Origin: Verrucomicrobiota bacterium
GTDB taxonomy: Bacteria; Verrucomicrobiota; Verrucomicrobiia; Limisphaerales; UBA1319
Reading direction: 5' to 3'
NCBI GenBank assembly: GCA_022711435.1
Contig: JAKLFB010000052.1
Location: forward strand, 1-34,943
DNA length: 34,943 bases
Part shown: piece by piece, positions 15,416 through 23,404 of the stretch
Layout: each line of letters starts with the position of its first letter
Position numbering within the stretch: the stretch's first letter is position 1
The notes under the pieces: generated by a model
Seen by the model: only the letters and a program-made list of their open reading frames with translations
Database searches by the model: none
Told to the model about the DNA's origin: nothing
Made by a program: the position numbers and the translations under genes

Positions 15416-16212
15416 GCCCCATTGCTGTCCCCCGGGCCCGGCTCCTCGAGCCGCGGCTTCCCGACGATGCCGCGGTGAAACTCATCGGGCTGGGCGGTGT
15501 GGGCCATATCGTCGCCCGCTATGCCGCGCTCTTCCTTGCCTCGCTGGGAAGCGAAGTCCGGTTCGTGCTCATCGACGGCGACCGGTTCGAGCCATCGAAC
15601 GCCAGCCGGATGTTCTTTGGCTCCGGCGGCAACAAGGCCGCCGTCCTGCGCGCGGATCTTCTTCCGCGCTTTGCCGAAACGAGCCTTTCCATCATTGCCA
15701 TCGAGGAATTCCTCACCCCCGACAACGCCGGCCGACTCATCCAGGAAGACGACCTGGTGCTCCTGACCGTGGACAATCACGCCACGCGCAAGCTCGCCAA
15801 CGACCGCTGCGCTCAACTGCGCAGCGTCTGCCTGATTTCCGGCGGCAATGACGGCGTCGGAAAGGACGGGAGCGGCCTCGCACGGCGCGGCACCTTTGGC
15901 AACGTGCAGATCTACCTCCGCCGCAGCGGCCAGGACGCCACGCTGCCCCTCACCCGCCATCATCCCGAGATCCAGTCGCCGGCCGACCGCCTCCCCACCG
16001 ACCGGAGCTGCACCGAGCTGATCGCATCCGTCCCCCAAATCCTCTTCACCAACCTCGCCGCCGCCAGCGCCATCCTCAATGCGCTCTGGCTGCACCTCTG
16101 CGGCGCGCTTCACTACGGCGAGATCTCTTTCGACATCGCCGACGGCCTCATGCGCCCCATGACGCCGGCTCGTCCGCCTTCACTCGGGAATCCAACATGT
16201 CACCGCACATGA
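15412..16212 (+). CDS. E1-like ThiF-family enzyme (PRTRC-ThiF-like, module B)
   Basis: The protein is 266 residues. A Rossmann adenylation domain has GLGGVGH (26-32), LIDGDRFEPSNASRMFF (Asp55 and the N/R pair contacting ATP) and GGNKA. LVLLTVDNHATRK matches the 'D...R' helix of ThiF enzymes. RSCTELIASVPQILFTN (Cys200) corresponds to the 'SC....A...Q..F.N' block of PRTRC-type ThiF, with Cys200 the probable catalytic cysteine. There are no CxxC zinc pairs, unlike the module A E1. It should activate the AGEKG-ending Ubl at 13281. It is the last gene of the operon, and its 3' end overlaps the convergent glycosidase-like gene by 13 bases. Confidence 0.87.
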   Translation: MSPIAVPRARLLEPRLPDDAAVKLIGLGGVGHIVARYAALFLASLGSEVRFVLIDGDRFEPSNASRMFFGSGGNKAAVLRADLLPRFAETSLSIIAIEEFLTPDNAGRLIQEDDLVLLTVDNHATRKLANDRCAQLRSVCLISGGNDGVGKDGSGLARRGTFGNVQIYLRRSGQDATLPLTRHHPEIQSPADRLPTDRSCTELIASVPQILFTNLAAASAILNALWLHLCGALHYGEISFDIADGLMRPMTPARPPSLGNPTCHRT

Positions 16213-18308
16213 ACGACGATGGCATCGCTGCCTGGGAGAGTGATCTCCATCCCCTTTTCCAGTAATGAGCGGACGTCCAGAATCGAGCGCTCGCCGGCTG
16301 GTTCGAGCCTTGTGGCGGCGGTCACACGGCTCAATGGATGCGGAAGTTTCTCGGGATGCAGCGCGCATGTGATCCGTTTGGATTCCTCATCGAGGTTGGC
16401 GAGGAGCACGTAGGCCTCGCCCGGACGGCTATAGACGGCCGAGGCGCAGCGGCGGTCGGATAGCGTCACCGCTTCGTTCCGCCAATCGGCGAACCGATAC
16501 TCGCCGATGTCGCCCAGAGGCTCAAGCAGGGGCGCCAATTCGAACGTCTCCGCGCTGGCCGGCCATGGAGTGACGCCGCCCAGAAAGGCTTCCAGGGCGA
16601 ACAGCCGGTGCACCCTCCGCGGCGCCGAGCTGTCGATCGTGCCATAGCTGATCACGCCGCGCGAGCGGGCGCCGGCCAGCGACCATTCCAGCGGCAGATC
16701 CTCGAGATCCGGCGCGCGGCCGGTCCATTTCCGATAGCCCCATTCGGTGGCCACGACATAGTTCGCGAGATTTTCGAGGGCGAACATCGGCGTCGTGGTG
16801 TTATGAACGATCACCAGCCCTTTCGGCCCCACCCGCTGCCGGGTCCACGCCATCAGCTCGAGCAGCTCATCCATGTCCCAGTGGCCATCGGCCGCGGCGG
16901 CGGCGCTCTTACCCTCGTGCAGCGGGTTGCAGCAATGCAGGGCGACGTTCCAGTCGTAGTACACGCCGTCCAGCGGATGGTTCTGGAGCACCCGGTCGAT
17001 CGACAGCTTCAGGAATTCGGCCCAGCCGGACCGCAGGCACATCTGCACGCCGAACTCGCTTTTCCCCCGAAAGAAATTGTGGCGGAGATCGCCGTTGCGG
17101 TTCATCCGGCCCCAATCGGCGCCGTGCTCTTGATACTCCTGCGTGCTGGGGTGCAGCTCTTTGTTCGAGAAGTAGGTCGCTGTGCGAATCCCGGCTTCGC
17201 GGCACTGTTTCAAGACTCGGTTGTAGCCGTCCATATCCGGGTAGGACGGGTAGGCGCCATCGCGCCAGAACAAGCCATCGTCGTAATAATCGCCATCGTT
17301 GTGGCAGTGAACGGTCTGATAGCCCTTCTCGGCCCAGCGCCGGATCTCGTCGGCCGAGATCCAGAGGCCTTTGTTGCGATTGAAGGTTGTGTGCAGCCAC
17401 GGTTTTTGGGCGCGTCCTTCGAGCAGGGGAACGGCGAGGTAATAATCCCATGCGGCGCCATTGGTCACAGTGACCGGATCTTGCGGGCTCCGCAGGGGGG
17501 CAATCGAAAGAGCCAGGCCGGGCGGCTCCCGGCTGGGCTCGAGCGAGCAGCGGGCCTGGCCGCGGCGGCCCGATAGCTGCAGATCCCACTGCGCCAGATC
17601 CGATCCGACGAACCACTCTAAACCCTCAACGCCGGGATCGACAAAGATCATGGAGCGGGGCACAAAGCGCGTCTGGAGCGACGGATCCCCCGGCTGGCCC
17701 AGACGCAGCTTCCCCCAGCGGTTGCTTCCGAACGAAAACGCAGGCGCGCCGTCCTCCTCGGCGATGCCTTCCCGGTAGCCGTAATCGGAGAGCCGGGGCG
17801 AAAGGACCGTCGAGAAGGGACAGATCTCGCGCGCCCGAAAACCGCCGGCCGCGGAGCGGAGCTCCTTGCGGATCTTCACGCAGCCCCAGCGATACTCGAA
17901 GGTGGTCTTAACCCGCAGATCCGAAGATCGCCCTTGCTCATCGCAAAGAGCGGATTCCACCGTCACCACCTCGTTCAAACCCGCCCGCCGGTGCGTGACG
18001 CGGGGGGCGGCGTCCTTCAGATCGGTCCATGCCTGGCCGTTTTGATCTCGGAGATAGGCCCCGATGGGGCGCACCAGCAGGTTGGCGGACCTTCCGTGCG
18101 CGAGCGTGATCCGCCAGATCGCGCCGCCCTTCTTCAGGTCATGCTCGAAGGCGCAGAACCGGTTGGTCAAGGTCAGGGCGCCAGCGGCCTTGTCGAGCCT
18201 GACCGAATATGCCTCCGGCCATGTGCTGCTGGATTCCATCCCCGCTTCGATCGGCGTTGCCGCGCCCAACAAGAGTGTTCCGGTGAGGAAAAATAAGTTC
18301 GCGTTCAT
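16200..18308 (-). CDS. Exported glycoside-hydrolase-like protein (TIM-barrel type, family uncertain)
   Basis: The protein is 702 residues, with a Sec signal peptide (MNANLFFLTGTLLLGAATPI). An N-terminal beta-sandwich (about 25-300) is followed by a TIM-barrel-like domain: EIRRWAEKGYQTVHCHNDGD, YNRVLKQCREAGIRTATYFS, a strand LDGVYYDWN with an acidic residue at its end, and GLVIVHNTTTP. The C-terminus is a small beta domain. The layout resembles DUF6067/DUF6259-type alpha-galactosidase-clan proteins; the exact family is not certain. The start at 18308 was chosen for the signal peptide; an ORF extension upstream to 18392 lacks one. It probably acts on polysaccharide in the periplasm. Confidence 0.72.
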   Translation of the reverse strand: MNANLFFLTGTLLLGAATPIEAGMESSSTWPEAYSVRLDKAAGALTLTNRFCAFEHDLKKGGAIWRITLAHGRSANLLVRPIGAYLRDQNGQAWTDLKDAAPRVTHRRAGLNEVVTVESALCDEQGRSSDLRVKTTFEYRWGCVKIRKELRSAAGGFRAREICPFSTVLSPRLSDYGYREGIAEEDGAPAFSFGSNRWGKLRLGQPGDPSLQTRFVPRSMIFVDPGVEGLEWFVGSDLAQWDLQLSGRRGQARCSLEPSREPPGLALSIAPLRSPQDPVTVTNGAAWDYYLAVPLLEGRAQKPWLHTTFNRNKGLWISADEIRRWAEKGYQTVHCHNDGDYYDDGLFWRDGAYPSYPDMDGYNRVLKQCREAGIRTATYFSNKELHPSTQEYQEHGADWGRMNRNGDLRHNFFRGKSEFGVQMCLRSGWAEFLKLSIDRVLQNHPLDGVYYDWNVALHCCNPLHEGKSAAAAADGHWDMDELLELMAWTRQRVGPKGLVIVHNTTTPMFALENLANYVVATEWGYRKWTGRAPDLEDLPLEWSLAGARSRGVISYGTIDSSAPRRVHRLFALEAFLGGVTPWPASAETFELAPLLEPLGDIGEYRFADWRNEAVTLSDRRCASAVYSRPGEAYVLLANLDEESKRITCALHPEKLPHPLSRVTAATRLEPAGERSILDVRSLLEKGMEITLPGSDAIVVHVR

Positions 18309-18923
18309 AGCAAATAGAATAGGCGCAGTCCATTGCCTCCGCGGCCATCGGCGCAATATAGTGGCCCGTTTGCACCCGTGCCACAACACCATAATTCCAC
18401 TGCACCTTCGCGGAGATCCGAGGCGGCTGCGTCCCGGTCACGATGTTCATGGAACGGTTCAGGTACTATTCCTGGATCTTCCACATATGCAAAGCGTCGA
18501 TCGGGGCAGATACCGATGGCTCCGCCTCGAGCAATCGATAATCGGCCAAACCCTTGATCGCCGCGAATGGAAGACGCGCCTGCCCCCAGATCAGGCAGAA
18601 GCCATACAGTGCGGCGACTAAGGGTCTGTGCAAAAATGAATTCCGATTTTGCTGGAGGGGATTGGGCGGGCTGGCAAGGCGCAACGAGCGAGCATACCCG
18701 CGCGGTCTGTGAGCGAGGAGCAACACAGCCAGCGCGCCCAAGGCCCCCAGCCCGCAGGGGCGGGGCGGCGCCGGGCCATCTGCTTCGTTGCTCGGTCGGT
18801 CGAGTATCGCAGGGGATACACTCCCTCCCTTGCGCCTCGCATCTGGCCCGGCGGCGCTCCCGCCAAAATCGGAAGTAATTTTTGCACAGACCCTAAGACA
18901 ATCAGTTTTCGATGTTTGCACAT
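18309..18923 (-). pseudogene. Decayed secreted-protein gene split by the inverted-repeat element
   Basis: On the minus strand a start at 18923 gives MCKHRKLIVL up to the TAA target site. Beyond the element (18622-18893), with one TAA copy removed, the frame resumes as VAALYGFCLIWGQA, which completes a normal signal peptide, and continues with RLPFAAIKGLADYRLLEAEP to an in-frame TAG at 18466-18468. The same frame remains readable past that stop (SAKVQWNYGVVARVQTGHYI) before running into the neighbouring gene. The mature protein is not recognised. It carries an insertion, a nonsense codon and 3' loss. Confidence 0.55.
18622..18893. mobile_element. MITE-like inverted-repeat element, full copy 1
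   Basis: The element is 272 bp, with terminal inverted repeats of about 33 bp that start GGGTCTGTGCAAAAAT and continue through TTCCGATTTTG with one or two mismatches. It is flanked by TAA on both sides (18619-18621 and 18894-18896), which is read as a 3-bp target duplication. It encodes no plausible transposase, so it must be moved in trans. It is about 96-97% identical by eye to copy 2 (22454), so movement was recent. It interrupts a secreted-protein gene. Confidence 0.88.
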
Positions 18924-18984
18924 GGTCGTTTGCCGCTGAACGTATTATGCGTGCAACGCAAGCCCTCCGGATGATGGGGGGCGG

Positions 18985-20394
18985 TCATTGGCTGACAGCA
19001 GCAGCTGCCGGGAAATCGTTCGCAGGACGGTCCAGTTCAAGGGCCACGATCGTGTCTATGGGCTGGCGGCCGGCTTTGGGAAAGGAGATTTCAAGGCCGG
19101 ATACTGTCTGGCGAACCCCGGCGTTGCCGCCGTTCAGAAGGCGGCTGCGGACGACCTTGGCAGGGATGGCCGGCAGCTTCAGCGTTTCTTCGTTCCATTT
19201 CAAGATGTGGATGTAGACGGTGTTACCTTTGCGTGTGGAGACGCCGTAGTCGCCCGGCTTGAACGGCCCTCCGCGGGTGCCATAGATGCTTTCGCCGTTC
19301 TTCTCCAGCCACATCCCCATCTGCTTCAGCAGGGCCGCCTGTTCCGGCGCGATTTCGCCGGAAGGCATCGGGCCGACATTGAGCAGCATGTTGCCGTCGC
19401 CGCCGGCGCAGCGGATCAACATCTCCAGGCAGGTGGGGAGCGATTTCACGCCATCCTTGGGACCGCCCCATGCCCACTGGTTCTTGAGCGAGGTGGTCAT
19501 GCACGATTCCCAGGGGTGTTGGTCGTCATACACGCCGATCTCCTGCTCCGGCGTGCAGTAGTCCGCGTGGATCGAAAGGAACTGGCGGTTGCTGTTGCCC
19601 GGGCCCAGGTCGAGCCGATTATTCAGGATGATCCTGGGTTGAAGCGATTTCACCAGATCGTACGTGCCCGCCTGATCATAGCACGGCTCACGCCCATCCC
19701 AGTCGAACCAGAGCAAGTCAATGGGGCCGAAGTTGCCCAGCAACTCGCGGAGCTCCGCCTGCATTCGGCCCAGAAATGCCCCATTGCGCTCGGTGCGGAA
19801 ATCGGGATCGCGCCAGTCCATCGGCGAGAAGTACCAGCCGATCTTGATGCCCTGCGCCCGCGCGGCTTGGGCCAGCTCGGCGCAGACGTCGCGCTGGAAG
19901 GGCGTTTGGGAGATGTTGTAGTCGCTGGCTTTCGAGTGCCAGAGCAGAAAACCATCGCAGTGCTTGGCCGTGAGCACGATGTACTTCGCGCCCGCCGCCT
20001 TGGCAATCCGCACCCATTCGAGCGCGTTGAAGTTCGTCGGGTTGAACTCCCTGTAAAGGTTGTCGTAGACCTCGACGGGGATCGGTCCCTTGTTGGGGCA
20101 GTTTGTGTTGGAATTGGCCCGCGACCAACTGATCTCCGTCCCCTGGATACTGACGGGGCCCCAATGGATAAACATGCCCAATCGACCCTCCGCCCACCAC
20201 CGGAGATGCTCGGGATAGGGGCGCGGAGCCGCAGGGGCTGGAGATGGCACGGGATTGGCAGCCGGAGGAGAAACCAGGCTGGCTGCCATGCCGCGCGGCG
20301 CGGCGGCCTCGCGGATCGTTGCCAGCGACAGAGCGCAAAGCAAGAAGCCAAGAAAGCGGGCTTGACGGCGTGGATCGAGGAATGGAGATGACAT
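18985..20394 (-). CDS. Alpha-L-fucosidase, GH29
   Basis: The protein is 469 residues with a long hydrophobic signal region (residues about 10-35). The GH29 core is clear: WWAEGRLGMFIHWGPVSIQG, YIVLTAKHCDGFLLWHS, IKIGWYFSPMDWRDPDF, and IDLLWFDWDGRE, where the first Asp of WFDWDG is the catalytic nucleophile. GNMLLNVGPMPSGEI marks the end of the barrel, and a C-terminal beta domain follows. It hydrolyses terminal alpha-L-fucose from glycans such as fucoidan or fucosylated plant polymers, outside the cytoplasm. The start at 20394 (MSSPFLDPRRQARFLG) was preferred over 20451, because it gives a compact signal peptide. It is divergent from the metallopeptidase gene. Confidence 0.92.
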   Translation of the reverse strand: MSSPFLDPRRQARFLGFLLCALSLATIREAAAPRGMAASLVSPPAANPVPSPAPAAPRPYPEHLRWWAEGRLGMFIHWGPVSIQGTEISWSRANSNTNCPNKGPIPVEVYDNLYREFNPTNFNALEWVRIAKAAGAKYIVLTAKHCDGFLLWHSKASDYNISQTPFQRDVCAELAQAARAQGIKIGWYFSPMDWRDPDFRTERNGAFLGRMQAELRELLGNFGPIDLLWFDWDGREPCYDQAGTYDLVKSLQPRIILNNRLDLGPGNSNRQFLSIHADYCTPEQEIGVYDDQHPWESCMTTSLKNQWAWGGPKDGVKSLPTCLEMLIRCAGGDGNMLLNVGPMPSGEIAPEQAALLKQMGMWLEKNGESIYGTRGGPFKPGDYGVSTRKGNTVYIHILKWNEETLKLPAIPAKVVRSRLLNGGNAGVRQTVSGLEISFPKAGRQPIDTIVALELDRPANDFPAAAAVSQ

Positions 20395-20511
20395 GGGATC
20401 GATGGTGAAAATGGATTGCGGCCGAAACGGTTTTATTGCCCAATGCGCCATTTGTCCGAGGTGTCCGTTCCGCGAGAACGGCGGTCACAGAAGGCAGTGT
20501 ATCACGGAACC

Positions 20512-21708
20512 ATGCGCATCAAAGGATTATTGAAGGCACTGAACCGGTTCCGAGCCCAACTGCGAGCGGGTTTGGAGCCCGATCAGGCCGCTTCGTTCGC
20601 GGCTCGGGTCCGGTCGCTGACCCGGCAAGTCGAGGAGATTTGCGCCCGGGGCGGCCTGACGCCCGAGCACCTGCCAGGCCCATCTCGAATGGCCTATCGG
20701 TTCCTGAAGGAGCTGGACCTGGAACACCTTCCCGTCCAGCAGGCCGGCCAAGCCCAACCTGAACGAGTCCATCGCGTGGCGGTCCGCAATGTGTGCGCCA
20801 TGGAGGACAGCTTGGCCGATCGGTTCTGGCAACGCCTGTCTCCTCTCCTCGGCTCCGCCGGCGCCCGAGCGCAAATGCTCATGGATATCCAGAGCTCGGC
20901 GGAAGCGATCGAGGCCATTTGCGCCCGCCAGCACTCCTCGCCTGGCGCGCTGGAGACGCCGTCCCGCCAGGCGTATTGCTGGCTGAAATTCCTGTCGAAG
21001 GAGGAGAATCTGGCCGCCCATTTGGCGGCGCTGGAGCGCGCGCGCGCAGCGCTTGAGGATTGCCCCCCTCGTTTCACGTCCCCCATCGTCCTGCACCTGG
21101 TCAACATGCGGGCGCTCTGGCGCAAGCGCCCCTACAGCAACCTTGTTCTGTTCCAGGTGAGCGAGGGCTTTCTGAACGCCGAGCCGGAAATATGGGGGGC
21201 GCTGATCCAAAGCATGGTCGATGGCCGCCGATCCCCCTTGTCGGGCCGGATCCGCGCGTTTGCCGACTCCGACGATTTCAGCGAAGTGCTGGCGGAGATC
21301 GAGTCGTTCGCGGAGCTTCCAGGCGCCTCGACCCAAGGTTGCGCGCACAACCTCGAGGCGAGCTTTGCCCGGGTGAATGCCGGTTATTTTGGAGGCAGCA
21401 TGCCCCGGCCGAGGCTGGTCTGGAACCGAACGCTGACAGGGCGCAAGTTCGGACATTACCAGCGGAGCACGGACACGGTCATGCTATCGGTTTCGCTCGA
21501 TGCGCCGGCGGTGCCGGCCTGGGTGGTGGATTACGTCCTGTACCACGAGCTGCTGCACAAGAAACACGGCTTTTCGGTCCTGAACGGCCGGCGCTTCTCG
21601 CACACGCAGGCTTTTCGGAGCGAAGAGCGGCTCTTTGCCGAGCATGAGGCGGCGGAGCATTTTCTGCATCGCCTCGCGCGGCGCGCCGGCGAACCAGCCG
21701 AATGTTGA
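20512..21708 (+). CDS. SprT/YgjP-like zinc metallopeptidase with duplicated N-terminal helical unit
   Basis: The protein is 398 residues. The C-terminal domain has HELLH (345-349) preceded by WVVDYVLY, with a third ligand probably at His364 (RRFSHTQAF), as in SprT/YgjP/WLM-like zincins. ARVNAGYFGG and RPRLVWNR upstream match the strand region of that clan. The N-terminal 170 residues contain two similar helical units: VEEICARGGL...GPSRMAYRFLKEL (about 40-68) and IEAICARQHS...TPSRQAYCWLKFL (about 133-161), an internal duplication. There is no signal peptide, so it is cytoplasmic. The ATG at 20512 is the best start; the extension from 20416 looks random. Its function is unknown; SprT-like relatives act in DNA-protein crosslink repair in eukaryotes, which cannot be assumed here. 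Confidence 0.8.
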   Translation: MRIKGLLKALNRFRAQLRAGLEPDQAASFAARVRSLTRQVEEICARGGLTPEHLPGPSRMAYRFLKELDLEHLPVQQAGQAQPERVHRVAVRNVCAMEDSLADRFWQRLSPLLGSAGARAQMLMDIQSSAEAIEAICARQHSSPGALETPSRQAYCWLKFLSKEENLAAHLAALERARAALEDCPPRFTSPIVLHLVNMRALWRKRPYSNLVLFQVSEGFLNAEPEIWGALIQSMVDGRRSPLSGRIRAFADSDDFSEVLAEIESFAELPGASTQGCAHNLEASFARVNAGYFGGSMPRPRLVWNRTLTGRKFGHYQRSTDTVMLSVSLDAPAVPAWVVDYVLYHELLHKKHGFSVLNGRRFSHTQAFRSEERLFAEHEAAEHFLHRLARRAGEPAEC

Positions 21709-21743
21709 GCCTCCTGGACTGCGCGAGCGCATCTCTTCGTCCA

Positions 21744-21950
21744 TCACGCGGCTCGAGTGCGGAGGCGGCCCCGGCCCGGGATGGGAGCGCGGCGCGCATT
21801 CGGCGCGGGGGCGGGGCGCCGGCGGGCGGCTGGTGGCCGATGGAGCTGGCGCCACATCCAATACTCCGTGAAGGCGACCAGAACTCCAATGGCCGCCACG
21901 AACAGGACCGGCGCCGCGCATCGGCGTCCGAAAGACAGGAGCGGAACCAT
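21744..21950 (-). CDS. Possible small single-span membrane protein
   Basis: The frame encodes 68 residues: a hydrophobic span (APVLFVAAIGVLVAFTEYWM) followed by an Arg/Pro/Ala-rich tail. No family is recognised. It lies in the otherwise empty 21709-22006 stretch after the metallopeptidase, on the opposite strand. The hydrophobic span is unusual for random GC-rich frames, but nothing else supports it. Confidence 0.3.
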   Translation of the reverse strand: MVPLLSFGRRCAAPVLFVAAIGVLVAFTEYWMWRQLHRPPAARRRPAPAPNARRAPIPGRGRLRTRAA

Positions 21951-22006
21951 GGTCCCACTCTACACCCAGTCCAGCACCGTGGCCAGCGGACGGACAAGGG
22001 CGGCCA

Positions 22007-23404
22007 TCACCGCTTCTTGACGGCCACCGCCTTGAAGAACGTGTAACAGAAAGTGCCGCTGGGTTCCGCCGACGCTTTCAAGTCCGCAATGCCCTGGCCT
22101 GGCTCTTCCCGCAATGCGAGAGCCGCGGGCCAGTGCGATTCAAGGTGGGGAGCAACGAAGCCAGACGGCCCTTTCGGCGAAAGCCCTCCAGGCGGCGGGT
22201 CTTCGGGCCGCCGCAGCAACATCCGGCTGGCCATCTCGGACCATCGCTGCCAAGCCTCGCGCGACTGCTCCCGATAGGACTCGTTGAGGTAGGAAAACCC
22301 GACGAATCCGAGGATCACGTTGGGATGGAGCTTTTCGCGCAGCGGCGGCAGGCGATAGACGCTGTAGGCGTAGGCGTCCAGGCTGCGCCCGGGGACTTCG
22401 CGCGCCACGATCGCGGCCACCTCGGAATAGAATCGGACGTATCGGTCGCTTAAGGGTCTGTGCAAAAATTAATTCCGATTTTGCTGGAGGGGATTGGGCG
22501 GGCTGGCAAGGCGCGACGAGCGAGCATACCCGCGCGGTCTGTGAGCGAGGAGCAACACAGCCAGCGCGCCCAAGACCCCCAGCCCGCAGGGGCGGGGCGG
22601 CGCCGGGCCATCTGCTTCGTGGCTCGGTCGGTCGAGTATCGCAGGGGGATACACTCCCTCCCTTGCGCCTCGCATCGGGCCCGGCGGCGCTCGCGCCAAA
22701 ATCGGAAGTAATTTTTGCACAGACCCTAAGGAGACATGCCGGGTCGGTTCCTTCGGCCCCCACATCTCGATCGTTTCGCCCCCGGGCGCGTCCCAGGCCT
22801 CGCAATTCGGGCAGAGGCAGTGCGTCACCGCCGCGCCGTCGTTGGGCGAGAGCGAGACGCAGTCGGCGGCGGGATTGCGCCGCAGCGACTCGATGGCGTC
22901 GCGCGACACTTGCTCGATCAATCCGCGGTTTGAAACGCACAGCTGCGCGCGCGCGCCGTTTTGCGCCTTGCGTTGGTCGCGCGTCCCGTCGGGCTGGAGG
23001 GCAAACCACTCGGGATGCTGCGCGGAGAACCGGTCCCAGTATGTTCCGTAGGCATGGCCGTAACCGCCAACGAAGCTGCCGCCGATGCGATGGAAGCGAA
23101 ACCACAGCTCGGATTCGCTGGCGTGGCGTTTGAACACGTCGGCGTTCCAGCCCGGCCGGTCCAATCCTGTCTGGATGCGTTCGTTATAGCCGATGTTGCG
23201 GATGCTGCGCTTCCGGAGAACGGGTGTGAACCGATCGTCAATGGCGTCGAGCTCGATCGCGGCCGTTTTCGGAACCGCGAGGACCAGCTCGCCCGGCCAC
23301 AGAACGCGCACGCCCAGGCGCTGTTCCGCAAACGTCTCGGCCGCCCACAACGTTCCCTTCAACGGGACGCCATCGGGCCGCTCGTCGTCGCCGATGATCA
23401 CCAA
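22007..23404 (-). pseudogene. DUF4838-type glycosidase gene, truncated and split by the inverted-repeat element
   Basis: The first part (23404-22727) reads VIIGDDERPDGVPLKGTLWA ... CVSNRGLIEQVSRDAIESLR ... CVSLSPNDGAAV ... CLCPNCEAWD, the hallmark of DUF4838 (GH20-like, predicted sugar-binding) proteins. The frame enters the element at 22726. Removing the element and one TAA rejoins HVSL exactly to SDRYVRFYSEVAAIVAREVP, and the family sequence resumes (YAYSVYRLPPLREKLHPNVI). About 150 N-terminal residues, including any signal peptide, are missing at the junction with the upstream gene. The family match is also lost after MASRMLLRRP, so the 3' part is deleted or frameshifted. The gene is not expected to make a working enzyme. 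Confidence 0.85.
22454..22726. mobile_element. MITE-like inverted-repeat element, full copy 2
   Basis: The element is 273 bp, with the same terminal repeats as copy 1 and TAA on both sides (22451-22453 and 22727-22729). The insertion of element plus duplicated TAA totals 276 bases, a multiple of three, and lies inside the DUF4838 gene. The uninterrupted protein reading on both sides proves the 3-bp target duplication and the element boundaries. Confidence 0.92.

Noticed and set aside
13281..16212. Full PRTRC plasmid system
   Set aside because: Only C-, B-, A- and ThiF-like members are present; ParB and PRTRC D, E and F are absent, and the ATPase/RING/E2 block is foreign to it.
5566..16212. 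Classic CBASS Cap2/Cap3 or four-gene Bil/Bub operon
   Set aside because: There is no CD-NTase or effector, E1 and E2 are separate proteins, and the gene content is about three times larger.
11358..16212. Pup-proteasome locus
   Set aside because: No Pup (C-terminal GGQ/GGE), PafA/Dop or 20S subunit genes were found near the ARC-like gene.
18988..20391. Plus-strand open frame of 467 codons antisense to the fucosidase
   Set aside because: The GH29 signature lies on the other strand.
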